Part shown: positions 1 through 10,766 of the stretch, in pieces | Layout: each line of letters starts with the position of its first letter | Numbering within the stretch: the stretch's first letter is position 1 | From: Ochrobactrum vermis | Lineage (GTDB): Bacteria > Pseudomonadota > Alphaproteobacteria > Rhizobiales > Rhizobiaceae | Assembly: GCF_002975205.1 (NCBI RefSeq) | Contig: NZ_PCOC01000001.1 | Span: 2,594,001 to 2,658,000, forward strand | Direction: 5' to 3' | DNA length: 64,000 nucleotides | The notes under the pieces: generated by a model | Told to the model about the DNA's origin: nothing | Database searches by the model: none | The model's input: the letters and a program-made list of their open reading frames with translations, nothing else | Position numbers and translations under genes: made by a program

Positions 1-2
1 TC

Positions 3-617
3 ATCTTCACCACGCATCACCATCTCGACCATGTCGAGGGCAATGAAGCGCTAAAGGCGAAATACGCGGTCAGCATCATCGGCCCCAAGGCGGAAGAAGC
101 AAAAATTCCCGGCATCGACCGTAGCGTGAAGGATGGCGACGAATTCACCTTTGGTCTCTTCCGGGTGAAAGCCATCGCAACACCGGGCCATACGGCGGGC
201 GAAATTTCCTATTATCTTCCCGATGCGAAAGTCGTCTTCACGGGCGATACGCTTTTCGCACTCGGCTGCGGTCGGCTTTTCGAGGGAACGCCGCTTACCA
301 TGTTCCAGTCGCTGCAAAAGCTGATTGCGCTTCCCGGTGACACGGCGGTTTATTGCGGTCATGAATATACCGAAAGCAATGCCCGCTTTGCGCTCACCAT
401 CGACCCGGCCAATTCCGCTCTCAAGGAGCGCGCCACCGAGATTGCGCGGCTTCGTGCTGCCGACCGCATGACATTGCCGTCAAGCATTGCACTTGAAATG
501 GCGACAAATCCCTTCCTGCGCTGGCATGATGCCGGTATTCGCAGCCGCCTCGGCCTGCAGGATGCACCTGATGAAGCCGTGTTCGCCGAAATACGCAAGC
601 GCAAGGATATGTTCTGA
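3..617 (+). CDS. gloB: Hydroxyacylglutathione hydrolase (glyoxalase II), 5' end outside window
   Basis: This is the C-terminal 204 residues of a metallo-beta-lactamase-fold hydrolase that converts S-lactoylglutathione to lactate and glutathione in cytosolic methylglyoxal detoxification. The first visible residues hold the THHHLDH metal-binding motif. Further metal ligands follow in TPGHTAG, in FTGDTLF and in GHEYT, and the glyoxalase II C-terminal NPFLRW motif is present. The family is usually about 255-260 residues, so roughly 50 residues lie before base 1. The frame is intact to the TGA at 615-617. Confidence 0.95.
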   Translation: MFTTHHHLDHVEGNEALKAKYAVSIIGPKAEEAKIPGIDRSVKDGDEFTFGLFRVKAIATPGHTAGEISYYLPDAKVVFTGDTLFALGCGRLFEGTPLTMFQSLQKLIALPGDTAVYCGHEYTESNARFALTIDPANSALKERATEIARLRAADRMTLPSSIALEMATNPFLRWHDAGIRSRLGLQDAPDEAVFAEIRKRKDMF

Positions 618-666
618 CATGTGGTACTTTAGCCGGCGAATCGTTCCACAGTTCGAGGATAGAAGA

Positions 667-1158
667 ATGACGGTGTTTTCCCGTTTCAAGATTGCAGGCT
701 GCGCCGTTTTCCTCGGCCTTTCCCTTATCGCCCTGCCCGTTTCCACAGGCGTCGCGTTTGCCGACGACCTGCTCGATGTCGCGCCGAAGCAAACGCCTGC
801 CGAAATCAACAATTTCAAGCTGAGCGAAGATTTTCTGTCCCGCATGGAAAAAGTGCAGGAACAGTTGGGCGGCATGGAACTTTCCGCGACCGAAGAAGAA
901 GGACAAGATGCCACGCCATCCTTCGACAAGATGGTGAAGAGCATCGAAACCCGTCCGCAGGTGGTGGAAGTGCTCAAGACCCAGAACATAACACCCAGCG
1001 ATTATATTCTCGGCTATTTTGCCCTGATGAGCAGTCTTGCAGCCGCTGACGCCGAGAGTGAGCCGCAGCTTGTGGACGAGTTAAAGGACATCAATCCCGA
1101 ACATCTCGCCTTCGGCAAGCAATATAGCGAGCGTATCCGTGTTCTGATCGGCGAGTAA
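667..1158 (+). CDS. Hypothetical exported protein
   Basis: This encodes 163 residues. The frame is open further upstream, but the ATG at 667 is chosen because a signal peptide starts there: a short positive stretch (FSRFK), a hydrophobic core (AVFLGLSLIALPV) and an AFA-DD cleavage-like site near residue 32. The mature part is acidic and mostly helical with no catalytic motif I recognise. It lies 49 bases after gloB on the same strand and is followed by a clear terminator, so the two may be co-transcribed. A periplasmic location is inferred from the signal peptide; function is unknown. Confidence 0.75.
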   Translation: MTVFSRFKIAGCAVFLGLSLIALPVSTGVAFADDLLDVAPKQTPAEINNFKLSEDFLSRMEKVQEQLGGMELSATEEEGQDATPSFDKMVKSIETRPQVVEVLKTQNITPSDYILGYFALMSSLAAADAESEPQLVDELKDINPEHLAFGKQYSERIRVLIGE

Positions 1159-1180
1159 CGCATCACGAAGCAAGAGAGAC

Positions 1181-1211
1181 GAACCGGCGATTTCGCCGGT
1201 TCTTTTGTTTT
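1181..1211 (+). terminator. Rho-independent terminator after the exported-protein gene
   Basis: A perfect 9-bp stem (GAACCGGCG with CGCCGGTTC) around a 4-base loop is followed by TTTTGTTTT. It ends the rightward gloB unit exactly where the convergent ATPase gene stops. Confidence 0.85.
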
Positions 1212-3762
1212 ATCGCACTGGCTGTCTCAACAGCCGCAAAGCATTCAGCGTCACGAGAACGGTTGCGCCTGTATCGGCCAGAATTGCGGGCCAGAGGCCG
1301 GTGATGCCCAGCACTGTGGTGACGAGGAAGACCACTTTCAATCCAAGTGCAATGGCAATGTTCTGATGGATATTGCGCATGGTTCGCTTGGAAAGCTCGA
1401 CCATTTCCGCGACATCGCCAACCCGTCCGTGCAGAACGGCTGCATCGGCGGTTTCCAGCGCCACGTCGGTGCCGCCACCCATGGCGATGCCGACGTCTGC
1501 AGCCGCAAGCGCTGGCGCATCGTTGATGCCGTCGCCGATCTTGGCGACGATCAGGCCCTTATTACGCAACTCGCCGACAATACGCTGCTTGTCTTCCGGC
1601 AGAAGCTCTGCCCGCACTTCGATCCCGAGATCGCGCCCGATGGCTTCTGCTGTGCGACGATTGTCACCGGTCAGCATGACGGTGCGAATATTGGCGCTTT
1701 TCAGTTCCTGCAAACCGGCAATGGCATCGGCGCGCGGTTCATCACGCATGGCGATTGCACCGGCAATCTTGCCATTGGCGACAAGGACAGAAACGGTCTT
1801 GCCTTCATCGTTGCAGGCCGCAATACGGCTCGCCAGCGCATCCGGAATGGCCACAATATCATTGGCGGCGCGGCGCGAACCCAGAAACAGCTCCACTTCG
1901 CCAACCGCACCTGACACGCCCTTGCCGCCATGGGCCTTGCCCTGCGTGATTGCGGACAGTTTCAGCTCACGCTGTTCGGCGGCACCGACAATCGCCAGTG
2001 CCAGCGGATGGCTTGAGCCCGCATCCAGAGATGCAGCAAGACGCAACACCTCATCCTCGGACAGGTCGCCTGCAAGAACATCGGTCACCTTCGGCTTGCC
2101 TTCGGTCAGCGTACCGGTCTTGTCGAAGCAGGCCGCAGTGATCTTGCCGATGGTTTCCAGCACAGCGCCCCCCTTCATCAGAAGGCCGCGCCGTGCGCCC
2201 GACGAGAGAGCCGCTGCAATTGCGGCAGGCGTGGATATGACCAGCGCGCAAGGGCAGCCGATCAGAAGGATCGCAAGACCCTTGTAGACCCATTCATTCC
2301 AGTCGCCGCCCGCAACAAGGGGCGGCAGAATGGCGACCAGCGCTGCCACAACCACAACGCCCGGCGTATAGTAAGTCGAGAAACGATTGATGAAACGTTC
2401 GGTCGGCGCCTTGGCTTCCTGCGCTTCCTCGACCAGCCGCACAACGCGGGCGATGGTGTTGTCCTGCGCAGCAGCGGTGACCCGGACCCGCAACACACCG
2501 TCACCATTGATCGTACCGGCAAAAACCGTGTCGCCTTCAGCCTTCCCGACCGGCGTGCTTTCGCCGGTGACCGGCGCTTCATCGACGGCGCTCTCGCCCG
2601 TCAGGATTTCACCGTCGGCAGGCATACGGTCGCCGGGACGCACGGAAATCACGTCGCCGACGGCCAGACTGTCGGCAGCAACTTCGGTGGTCACACCATT
2701 TTTCTCAAGGAATGCTGTCTTCGGCACCAGTGCGGTCAGGGATTGAATGCTGGCACGTGCCTTTCCTGCAGCAACGCCTTCCAGAAGCTCGCCAACCAGA
2801 AACAGAAACACGACGGCTGCCGCTTCCTCGGTCGCGCCGATGAACATCGCGCCGACGGCGGCGATCGTCATCAACATCTCGATGGAGAACGGCGTGCCGT
2901 TGATGGCCGCCATATAGGCGCGCTTGGCAATCGGCACGAGCCCGATCAGCATCGCAGCCGTGAAGGCCCAGAGCGCGACGGGCGGATAAAGATGCCCGAC
3001 AATATAGGCCGCGACCAGCCCACCGCCGCAGGCCAGCATCATCTGGCCTTTTTTCGAGCGCCACCACGGCAGTGGCTTTGCAGGCGCCGCTGTCTTCCGT
3101 GCAGAACCGGCACCGGGGAGAGCCGTTTCGGCAAGCGTGGTCTTGTAGCCCAGCGCTGTCACCTTGCCGGCGATTTCGTCGCTCTTCGCCGTTCCGTCAT
3201 GATTGACGGTCATCGCCCCATTGGTCACGGAAACGGACACATCCGTCACGCCCGACACCCGCCGCACGGCAGTATCGATCTTGGCCGCGCAGGATGCGCA
3301 ATCCATTCCATCGACCCGAAAGCGGAAATTGTTGGCCGCTACTGCAACAACCTTGTCGTGAACTTCATGATCGTGGTGATCGTGATGCCCACCGCACGCG
3401 CTATGGTCGTGGTCGTGGTCATGGTCATGGTCATGGTCATGGTCATGGTCATGGTCATGGTCATGGTCATGGTCATGGTGAGAATGATCGTGCGAATGCT
3501 CATGCTTCGCTACAGTTTTTTCTTTGGCGAGTTTTTCCGGGGCAATCGGTTCGACGCCATAGCCGAGGCTGCGGACCTTGCTCGCAACCTTGTCGAGATC
3601 GCCCGTTCCATCGTGACTGACAGTCATCGTCCCTGCCGTGACGGAGACGGACACATCCTCGATACCACGCACCCGCCGCACGGCAGTATCGATCTTGGCT
3701 GCACAGGATGCGCAATCCATTCCATCGATGCGAAAGCGAATCTGGTTCAATATTTCAGTCAT
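1210..3762 (-). CDS. P1B-type heavy-metal exporting ATPase (Zn/Cd/Pb type)
   Basis: This 850-residue inner-membrane pump exports divalent soft metals using ATP. Two N-terminal heavy-metal-associated domains carry GMDCASC (cysteines 17/20 and about 155/158). They are separated by a His/Asp-rich linker built on a 6-bp DNA repeat. The core has TGES of the actuator domain, the CPC ion-channel motif at 503-505, the phosphorylation motif DKTGTLT starting at D547, SSHP in the nucleotide domain and GDGINDAP near 744. The two HMA domains are nearly identical, suggesting a recent internal duplication. It is divergent from a MerR-family gene, and a MerR-type promoter points at it. ZntA/CadA-like is the best call; the exact metal is an inference from the regulator. 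Confidence 0.93.
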   Translation of the reverse strand: MTEILNQIRFRIDGMDCASCAAKIDTAVRRVRGIEDVSVSVTAGTMTVSHDGTGDLDKVASKVRSLGYGVEPIAPEKLAKEKTVAKHEHSHDHSHHDHDHDHDHDHDHDHDHDHDHDHDHSACGGHHDHHDHEVHDKVVAVAANNFRFRVDGMDCASCAAKIDTAVRRVSGVTDVSVSVTNGAMTVNHDGTAKSDEIAGKVTALGYKTTLAETALPGAGSARKTAAPAKPLPWWRSKKGQMMLACGGGLVAAYIVGHLYPPVALWAFTAAMLIGLVPIAKRAYMAAINGTPFSIEMLMTIAAVGAMFIGATEEAAAVVFLFLVGELLEGVAAGKARASIQSLTALVPKTAFLEKNGVTTEVAADSLAVGDVISVRPGDRMPADGEILTGESAVDEAPVTGESTPVGKAEGDTVFAGTINGDGVLRVRVTAAAQDNTIARVVRLVEEAQEAKAPTERFINRFSTYYTPGVVVVAALVAILPPLVAGGDWNEWVYKGLAILLIGCPCALVISTPAAIAAALSSGARRGLLMKGGAVLETIGKITAACFDKTGTLTEGKPKVTDVLAGDLSEDEVLRLAASLDAGSSHPLALAIVGAAEQRELKLSAITQGKAHGGKGVSGAVGEVELFLGSRRAANDIVAIPDALASRIAACNDEGKTVSVLVANGKIAGAIAMRDEPRADAIAGLQELKSANIRTVMLTGDNRRTAEAIGRDLGIEVRAELLPEDKQRIVGELRNKGLIVAKIGDGINDAPALAAADVGIAMGGGTDVALETADAAVLHGRVGDVAEMVELSKRTMRNIHQNIAIALGLKVVFLVTTVLGITGLWPAILADTGATVLVTLNALRLLRQPVR
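3403..3480. repeat. 6-bp tandem repeat encoding His-Asp linker
   Basis: Thirteen consecutive 6-base units (ATGGTC, with two GTGGTC variants and a final ATGGTG) lie inside the ATPase gene and encode a His-Asp dipeptide tract between the two HMA domains. Repeat number can change in multiples of two codons without breaking the frame, so this is a likely length-variable locus. Confidence 0.9.
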
Positions 3763-3804
3763 GATCTGCTCTTTTCAGGATCGCTCTTGAATTGTCCTGA
3801 GCAA

Positions 3805-3835
3805 GGTCTACATCCTCTAGTGACTAGAGGAGCAA
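3805..3835 (-). promoter_or_regulatory. MerR-type promoter/operator of the metal ATPase gene
   Basis: Read leftward, a TTGCTC -35 box (bases 3830-3835) and a TAGACC -10 box (3805-3810) are separated by exactly 19 bases. The spacer is filled by a perfect 8+1+8 inverted repeat (CCTCTAGT-N-ACTAGAGG, 3814-3830). An over-long 19-20 bp spacer with a central dyad is the hallmark of promoters that MerR-family proteins untwist on metal binding. It drives the ATPase and lies just upstream of the regulator's start. Confidence 0.88.
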
Positions 3836-3842
3836 GCGGAAA

Positions 3843-4268
3843 ATGAACATAAATATACCGATCGGCGAAGCGTCGAAGGCGAGCGGCGTCAAAGTACCGA
3901 CGATCCGTTACTACGAGCAGATCGGCCTGCTGCCCTCACCGCCACGCAGTGATGGCAATCGTCGTCTCTACGACCAGCAGGATGTCCAACGGCTGCTTTT
4001 CATTCGCCATGCACGCGATCTGGGTTTCGAGGTGGACGCCATCCGCACCCTTCTCGATCTTCAGGACAATCCCGACCAGTCATGTGCAGCAGCCGACGCT
4101 ATTGCACGCGCACGCTTGAGCGATGTGGAACACCGCATCACAAAGCTGCTGTCGCTTAAAACCGAATTGCAGCGCATGCTGGAATGTACGGCCCATGGCC
4201 GGATCGACCAGTGCCGCGTGATAGAGATTCTCGGCAATCACGAGGAATGCGCACATCCCAAACATTGA
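3843..4268 (+). CDS. MerR-family metal-responsive transcriptional regulator
   Basis: This 141-residue regulator has an N-terminal winged helix-turn-helix (IGEASKASGVKVPTIRYYE, about residues 7-25), a dimerisation helix, and a metal-binding set of C81, C115, H118 and C124 with a further C136 in a His-rich tail. The cysteine spacing matches ZntR/CadR/PbrR more than MerR itself, so Zn, Cd or Pb is the likely inducer. It is divergent from the exporter and probably acts on the 17-bp dyad between them, also limiting its own synthesis. Confidence 0.92.
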   Translation: MNINIPIGEASKASGVKVPTIRYYEQIGLLPSPPRSDGNRRLYDQQDVQRLLFIRHARDLGFEVDAIRTLLDLQDNPDQSCAAADAIARARLSDVEHRITKLLSLKTELQRMLECTAHGRIDQCRVIEILGNHEECAHPKH

Positions 4269-4282
4269 ATTCTGACCGCCGG

Positions 4283-5128
4283 TCAGTTCACCTTGGAAAA
4301 ACGGGTGGCCTCGATCTTGAGCGTACCGATCCGCGTGCCGATTCGCGCCACAACGGGTGCGTAGATGCCCGAATTGCCGAGCGATGCGAAGGAGATCGTC
4401 ATCCGGCTGCGATTGCTCAGATAATCGATGGCCTTCTTGCCCTTCTGATACCCCGAAATCGGAACGAACTTTGCCGAGCAGATAACCGATTCGCCGGTAA
4501 AGCCGTCTGTTGTGAATGATTCGGTGCCGTTGAAAGAAAGCTTGATCTCCGCACGCATCTGGCCGTCGAACACACTCAGCGAACGGTCGCAGACCGCCCG
4601 ACCGTTCTTTGCCGGTATCATCAATGCACTCAGCGGGTCGCTGACATTGAGAAGATCCTGCGGCGATGTTTCCACCCAGGGATCGCGCTTTTTCACCGGA
4701 GGCTGGTTTTCCGCCGCGACGACATTGCCATTGGCGAAGCGGATTGTGGTGCTCTTGTTCTTGCGGCCATGCTTATAGGCCAGATCGAAGCTCCTGGGCA
4801 CGACCTTGCCGCTGACGGCACTGCCGGTAACGTGTACGGTTCCATCCGTATTATCAAATACCCGCGCCAGACCGGAAGTCAGAAAACGTCCGTTGAGATT
4901 GTAATTGGCGCCATTGACCGTGGTTTCTATGGCGGACCGCGCAATCGAAAGCCCGAAAATGGAGATATCGTATTCGGTCCGATAAAGATCATTGGCGTTG
5001 GCCGATCCGCTCGCAATCATCAATGCCGCAAAGACTGGGCCCGCAAAGGCTGGGCCTGCACAGGCTAGCACACCATAATGCGCCAGCCGGTGCCAGACGG
5101 GCTTCAACTTATGCGACGGTTCGATCAT
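4283..5128 (-). CDS. DUF3108 family exported protein
   Basis: This encodes about 281 residues from the ATG at 5128 (MIEPSHK). An upstream ATG at 5212 is open but would run through a dispersed palindromic repeat, so it was not chosen. A hydrophobic segment (LACAGPAFAGPVFAALMIASGSANA) forms a signal peptide ending at an ANA-like site. The mature domain starts YDISIFGLSIARS and follows the beta-rich pattern of DUF3108, an outer-membrane or periplasmic family of unknown role in proteobacteria. It converges with the MerR gene with only 14 bases between stops. Confidence 0.8.
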   Translation of the reverse strand: MIEPSHKLKPVWHRLAHYGVLACAGPAFAGPVFAALMIASGSANANDLYRTEYDISIFGLSIARSAIETTVNGANYNLNGRFLTSGLARVFDNTDGTVHVTGSAVSGKVVPRSFDLAYKHGRKNKSTTIRFANGNVVAAENQPPVKKRDPWVETSPQDLLNVSDPLSALMIPAKNGRAVCDRSLSVFDGQMRAEIKLSFNGTESFTTDGFTGESVICSAKFVPISGYQKGKKAIDYLSNRSRMTISFASLGNSGIYAPVVARIGTRIGTLKIEATRFSKVN

Positions 5129-5582
5129 GCGCGCATTCCTTCCGCTAAAGCACATCTCGGAAAAACGGGAACCGGTTTTCCGATAGAGACATGCGTAAAG
5201 ACAAAAACTCAAAGCAGATCCGCTTTATCCTAGCTTGCGACTTGTTTTTCGTCCGGCAGCTCCACGATGGTTTTCAACCACATTGGAACGCCACAAAGTT
5301 GCGTGAGATTCTTCGATACAGTATCTGTGCAGCAGGCAAAACCGGCGAAGTTATGATCGCAAGCTTTCGTGAAGACCGTGCGAAAGCCGGAAAACCGCGT
5401 CTTTGCGCAATGGATACGGAATCTCACTTGACTGCAACGGCTGCTGTCACTATAGAAACGCGACTTTCCCAATAGGCCGCCTGTCCGAGATCGCGCGCCA
5501 GCAGCATCAAACTGCGTTGATTGCTTGAATTCGGACATTCGGGTCGGGGCCTGAAAAGAACGTAATTAAAGGTGAGACCAAA
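5129..5582. other. Intergenic region with one copy of a dispersed palindromic repeat
   Basis: No credible gene is seen. Bases about 5148-5222 carry a copy of a repeat also found near 6621, 14137 and 22659: a self-complementary part around GGGAACCGGTTTTCC, then ATGCGTAAAGACAAAAACT. The rest probably holds the rpmB promoter and leader. Open frames on either strand lack a Shine-Dalgarno sequence and family resemblance. Confidence 0.6.
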
Positions 5583-5879
5583 ATGTCCCGCGCTTGTGAA
5601 TTGACCGGCAAGTCGGTCCAGTACGGCAACAATGTCAGCCACGCGAACAACAAGACGCGTCGCCGCTTTCTGCCGAACCTCTGCAATGTTACGCTGATCT
5701 CCGAAGCACTCGGCCAGAGCTATCGTCTGCGCGTTTCCGCCAACGCCCTGCGTTCGGTTGAACATCGCGGCGGTCTCGATGCGTTCCTCGTCAAGTCTGA
5801 CGACAAGGAACTGTCGCAGCGCGCTCGCCTGCTGAAGCGTCAGATCGCAAAGAAGCAGGCTGAAGCAGTCGCTGCCTAA
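5583..5879 (+). CDS. rpmB: 50S ribosomal protein L28
   Basis: This encodes 98 residues starting [10 protein letters not shown], with the diagnostic L28 features [16 protein letters not shown] and [18 protein letters not shown]28 is a structural protein of the large ribosomal subunit. The gene is monocistronic and followed by a strong hairpin terminator. Length is normal for the alphaproteobacterial family, which is longer than the E. coli protein. Confidence 0.98.
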   Translation: MSRACELTGKSVQYGNNVSHANNKTRRRFLPNLCNVTLISEALGQSYRLRVSANALRSVEHRGGLDAFLVKSDDKELSQRARLLKRQIAKKQAEAVAA

Positions 5880-5901
5880 GCTTCCGGCCAAACATTTCGA
5901 C

Positions 5902-5931
5902 AAAAAAGGCCGGCTTCTGTCGGCCTTTTTT
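5902..5931 (+). terminator. Terminator after rpmB
   Basis: The 11-base arms AAAAAAGGCCG and CGGCCTTTTTT form a perfect stem around an 8-base loop. The flanking A and T runs let it work in both directions. Confidence 0.9.
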
Positions 5932-5958
5932 GCTGGTTCCATCACCCAGGATAAAAAA

Positions 5959-6615
5959 ATGTCAATCGAGACACCTTCTTATTCCCGGCTTGTGCCTGCG
6001 ATACTGGCCATGTGCGTGGCGGTTGCCGCGTCGAACATACTTGTCCAATATCCATTCCATCATTTCGGCCTTGGTGAAGTGCTGACCTACGGCGCCTTTA
6101 CCTATCCCGTCGCCTTTCTCGTCAATGACCTGACGAATCGTCGCTTCGGCCCTGCTGCCGCGCGCAAAGTCGTCTATGCCGGTTTCGTGCTTGGCGTCAT
6201 CATGTCGATCTGGCTCGCGACCCCGCGTATTGCGATTGCCTCCGGTTCCGCCTTCCTTCTCGCACAGCTGATGGACATCACCGTCTTCGACCGCCTGCGT
6301 CGCAAGACCTGGTGGAAGGCTCCCTTTGCCGCCGCCATGTTCGGCTCGGTGCTGGATACGATCCTGTTCTTCTCGATTGCTTTTGCAGCGGGTTTTGCGT
6401 GGATCGACAGGCTGACTGGAATGCCTGATTCGTCACTTGCCGAACCGGCATCCTTCCTCGGCCTCGGCGTGCCGCTCTGGGCGTCGCTCGCCTTCGGTGA
6501 CTTCTTCGTGAAGGTCATCATGGGAACGCTGATGCTGATCCCCTATGGCGCGGTTCTCGCCGTCTTTGCTCCGACGCTTTACGCGCCAAACCGGACAACG
6601 GCGGAAAAGGCATGA
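5959..6615 (+). CDS. Queuosine precursor transporter, YhhQ/VUT family
   Basis: This encodes 218 residues with about six membrane segments. The family signatures are YPVAFLVNDLTNRRFGP near residue 50, the central LLAQLMDITVFDRLRR, and the later GDFFVKVIMG. Family members import queuine precursors (preQ0/preQ1) across the inner membrane for tRNA modification. The start follows the rpmB terminator by 27 bases, so it likely has its own promoter. Assignment is by sequence pattern; the exact ligand is not visible. Confidence 0.9.
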   Translation: MSIETPSYSRLVPAILAMCVAVAASNILVQYPFHHFGLGEVLTYGAFTYPVAFLVNDLTNRRFGPAAARKVVYAGFVLGVIMSIWLATPRIAIASGSAFLLAQLMDITVFDRLRRKTWWKAPFAAAMFGSVLDTILFFSIAFAAGFAWIDRLTGMPDSSLAEPASFLGLGVPLWASLAFGDFFVKVIMGTLMLIPYGAVLAVFAPTLYAPNRTTAEKA

Positions 6616-6620
6616 AAAAG

Positions 6621-6697
6621 GGCGCTTAGCGCATTTCCAGCAAAAGTGTGAAACGGTTTTGCGTTCGGAAATGCGTAAAAAATAAACTTAGAACGCC
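6621..6697. repeat. Dispersed palindromic intergenic repeat, copy 2
   Basis: The segment starts GGGCGCTTAGCGCATTTCC, has the central GTGTGAAACGGTTTTGCG and ends AACTTAGAACGCCC, so its ends are complementary. It shares the order of motifs with the copies near 5148, 14137 and 22659 (GCATTTCC or GCATTCCG, GAAACGGTTTT, ATGCGTAAAA). It lies between two convergent genes and may double as a terminator. Confidence 0.7.
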
Positions 6698-6716
6698 CTT
6701 TTCTTTGACTGATATT

Positions 6717-8630
6717 CTATCGCCGACCGGTTCGCCGTCTGCCCTTACCCGAGGCTGCAGAACCCTGTTCCTCGAACAGCGAGGCAAGTTGCTCCGTCAT
6801 GGCGCCAGCCAGCTCTTCCGCATCGACAATTGTTACCGCGCGCTGATAATAGCGCGTGACATCATGGCCGATACCGATGGCAATCAGTTCCACCGGAGAG
6901 CGCGTTTCGATCTCTTCGATCACGGCGCGCAGGTGGCGCTCGAGATAATTGCCCGGATTGACGGAAAGCGTCGAGTCGTCGACGGGCGCCCCATCCGAAA
7001 TCATCATCAGGATCTTGCGCTGCTCGGGACGAGCCAGCAGCCGCTGATGCGCCCAGATAAGCGCTTCGCCGTCGATGTTCTCCTTGAGCAGGCCTTCGCG
7101 CATCATCAGGCCCAGATTGCGTCGTGCACGCCGCCAGGGCGCATCTGCGCTCTTGTAGACGATATGGCGCAGATCGTTCAGACGACCCGGATTGGCCGGC
7201 TTGCCGCGTCCAAGCCACGCCTCGCGTGACTGACCGCCCTTCCAGGCCTTGGTGGTAAAGCCCAGAATTTCCACCTTCACGCCACAGCGTTCCAGCGTGC
7301 GGGCCAGAATATCCGCGCAGGTTGCGGCAACCGTGATCGGACGACCGCGCATGGAGCCGGAATTATCCAGCACCAGCGTCACGACCGTATCGCGGAAATC
7401 CGTATCGCGTTCCTGCTTGTAGGAAAGCGACTGCGTCGGATCGATGACGATGCGCACAAGACGGGCCGAATCGAGATAGCCCTCTTCCAGGTCGAAATCC
7501 CAGGAGCGATTCTGCTGCGCCATCAGGCGGCGCTGCAGGCGGTTGGCCAGACGACCTACCACGCCCTGCAGATTGGCAAGCTGCTTGTCAAGGAAACCGC
7601 GCAGGCGGTCGAGTTCCGCCTCGTCGCAAAGATCGGTCGCCTCGACCTCTTCGTCGAACTCACGCGTGAAGACCTTGTAATCGACATGTTCGGAAAAATT
7701 CGCGAAAGGCTGGTTTGGACGGCGTGTATCGCCAGGCGTTTCCGCATCGATATCGTCGCTGTCGTCCATTTCATCGGCGGAAGCATCGGCGGCATCCATT
7801 TCGCCCTGCTCGCCTTCATCGCTCGAACTGTCGGATTCCTCGCTCTCGGCGGAATCGGAACCTTCCTGGCTCTCGTCGCCGCCTTCCTCGTTCTCGTCGG
7901 AATCCGGCGTCTGCTCGTCATTCTGCTCTTCGTCGTCGCTCGGTTCTTCCTGCGACAGCTCTTCCGCCATGTCCATTGAGGCGAGCATGTCGCGCACCGT
8001 ACGCGCAAAGGCCTGCTGGTCGTCGAGATTATCGCCAAGCCGCGCAATGTCGGCGGCCGCCTTCTGCTCGATCCAGTCGCGCCACAGTTCCAGCACCTGT
8101 CCGGCTTCCGCAGGTGCAGCTCGCCCGGTCAGCTTTTCGCGCAGCAGAAGCGATACGGCTTCTTCGAGCGGCGCATCTTCCTTGGCGGTAACAGCTGAAA
8201 AATTGGCGCGGCTATATTTATCAGCCAGCATGGTGGTGAGGTTATCCGCCATGCCTGTCATGGCGCGGGCACCGATGGCTTCCACGCGCGCCTGCTCGAC
8301 AGCATCGTAAATCGCGCGTGCCTGCTTTCCTTCCGGGGCAAGTGCCGCGTGAATGCGCGGATTGTGACGCGCCTGACGGAGCGCCATGGAATCGCCGAGG
8401 CCACGTGTGACTGCGATATCGTGCGCGGTCGGGCGCTTCGGCAGATCAGGAAGACGGGCGCGATTGGCGCTCAATGCCGGGCGATCGTTCGTAAACGCCA
8501 CCTCCAGCTCATGCTCACCGGAAATGGCGCGAACACATGCCGTTAGAGCGCGCTTGAACGGTTCGGAATCCACCGGTCCCGGTTTACGCTCGCGCGAATT
8601 ATCGCCTATTGCTGACTTCTGGCCCGACAT
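6717..8630 (-). CDS. cobT: Cobaltochelatase subunit CobT (aerobic cobalamin pathway)
   Basis: This encodes 637 residues. CobT and CobS form the AAA+ motor that works with CobN to insert cobalt into hydrogenobyrinic acid a,c-diamide. The N-terminal helical region is followed by a long Asp/Glu/Ser-rich linker (about residues 225-300). The C-terminal von Willebrand A domain has the metal-adhesion motif DNSGSMRG beginning near residue 422. Family length is about 630. It lies downstream of cobS on the same strand, the usual alphaproteobacterial order. Confidence 0.96.
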   Translation of the reverse strand: MSGQKSAIGDNSRERKPGPVDSEPFKRALTACVRAISGEHELEVAFTNDRPALSANRARLPDLPKRPTAHDIAVTRGLGDSMALRQARHNPRIHAALAPEGKQARAIYDAVEQARVEAIGARAMTGMADNLTTMLADKYSRANFSAVTAKEDAPLEEAVSLLLREKLTGRAAPAEAGQVLELWRDWIEQKAAADIARLGDNLDDQQAFARTVRDMLASMDMAEELSQEEPSDDEEQNDEQTPDSDENEEGGDESQEGSDSAESEESDSSSDEGEQGEMDAADASADEMDDSDDIDAETPGDTRRPNQPFANFSEHVDYKVFTREFDEEVEATDLCDEAELDRLRGFLDKQLANLQGVVGRLANRLQRRLMAQQNRSWDFDLEEGYLDSARLVRIVIDPTQSLSYKQERDTDFRDTVVTLVLDNSGSMRGRPITVAATCADILARTLERCGVKVEILGFTTKAWKGGQSREAWLGRGKPANPGRLNDLRHIVYKSADAPWRRARRNLGLMMREGLLKENIDGEALIWAHQRLLARPEQRKILMMISDGAPVDDSTLSVNPGNYLERHLRAVIEEIETRSPVELIAIGIGHDVTRYYQRAVTIVDAEELAGAMTEQLASLFEEQGSAASGKGRRRTGRR

Positions 8631-8733
8631 ATGCCTATCCTGACTTCGCTTTCAAGCAAGGGCGAAGCTGACCGCCCCCGCATCAGACATTGCTCTGCCG
8701 CCGGATATAATCAGGCGGCAGGCTTCTTCCGCA

Positions 8734-9933
<1,200 letters not shown>

Positions 9934-9950
9934 TCAGGCCCAAACAGGCT

Positions 9951-10580
9951 TTAGCAAAAACCTGCCTGCTTGAGCAATTGATAAGCCTGAATAACATCGC
10001 GAAATCTTTCTTCCGATCCGCGATCACCACCATTCGCATCGGGATGGTGCTGTTTTACTAGCTCTTTATAGCGCGCCTTGATCTTATCGCTAGTCGAATT
10101 TGGTTCAAGACCGAGCGTCGCCAGCGCCTTTATCTCAAGCGTGCGCGGTTTGCGCTGCGCCTTCTGACCCGGCGCATGTCCCTTGGCTTCCTTGAAAAGA
10201 TTGAAGGGATCGCGGATGCGGTTGTGATAGGAGGCCGAGCCGGAGCGCACCTTGGCCACATCCGGCGATGTGCGCGGCTTGGCGGTGGAATTCGCCGTCG
10301 TCGACCAGGTCGGACGATGGCCCGTGATCGCATCCTTCTGGAATTTCGCGATGTCTCCATCGGAAAGACCAGAGAAGTAATTGAAATTCTTGTTATATTC
10401 CCGCACGTGATCAACACAGAAGCGGAAATATTCGCCTTCACGCATGCGTCCGACAGGCGCGCGATGCGTGCCTGGCTTGTCGCAACCGTCCCACTGGCAG
10501 CAGGGACCCGAAGCTTTCGCTTCTGCGGTCTTCTTGGGCTTGATGCGGATACTGTCGAAAAATTTTGAGTTCGTTGTCAT
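9951..10580 (-). CDS. J-domain (DnaJ-like) protein upstream of cobS
   Basis: This 209-residue protein has a C-terminal J domain with the HPD triad at 179-181 and the helices typical of Hsp70 co-chaperones. The N-terminal half carries a Cys/His set (CCQWDGC, then FCVDH) that could bind zinc, followed by a low-complexity linker. J proteins stimulate DnaK ATPase; the client is unknown. It precedes cobS on the same strand with about 230 bases between them, a neighbourhood I recall from other Rhizobiales. That gap holds no gene I can support. Confidence 0.85.
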   Translation of the reverse strand: MTTNSKFFDSIRIKPKKTAEAKASGPCCQWDGCDKPGTHRAPVGRMREGEYFRFCVDHVREYNKNFNYFSGLSDGDIAKFQKDAITGHRPTWSTTANSTAKPRTSPDVAKVRSGSASYHNRIRDPFNLFKEAKGHAPGQKAQRKPRTLEIKALATLGLEPNSTSDKIKARYKELVKQHHPDANGGDRGSEERFRDVIQAYQLLKQAGFC

Positions 10581-10766
10581 CGAATCGAATTATGCGGATT
10601 ATGAGTTGCTGAACAAGAATTGACATTTCGTCCGGTATGGCTTTGAGCCATTTCAACTGGGCGAAATTTTGAAGCAGGTGGCTTTCCTGTGCGGATTTGC
10701 CCCACCTTTTGCTGCCGAAGCAGCGTTATATGAGGCACAGCGTCTATATGGGGAGAAGTGGTCCAA

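Noticed and set aside
3403..3480. CRISPR-like short repeats
   Set aside because: The units are contiguous 6-base repeats with no spacers and encode protein. No CRISPR array was seen anywhere in the window.
2743..3846. Long plus-strand frame antisense to the metal ATPase, with a Val-Met repeat
   Set aside because: It is the reverse reading of the His-Asp repeat and HMA domains; the true gene on the other strand has all P-type ATPase motifs.
5191..5538. Small frames on both strands upstream of rpmB
   Set aside because: They lie in a dispersed repeat and promoter region, have no Shine-Dalgarno and no recognisable fold.
6648..7229. Plus-strand frame antisense to the end of cobT
   Set aside because: It begins in a palindromic repeat and reads against a clear VWA domain.
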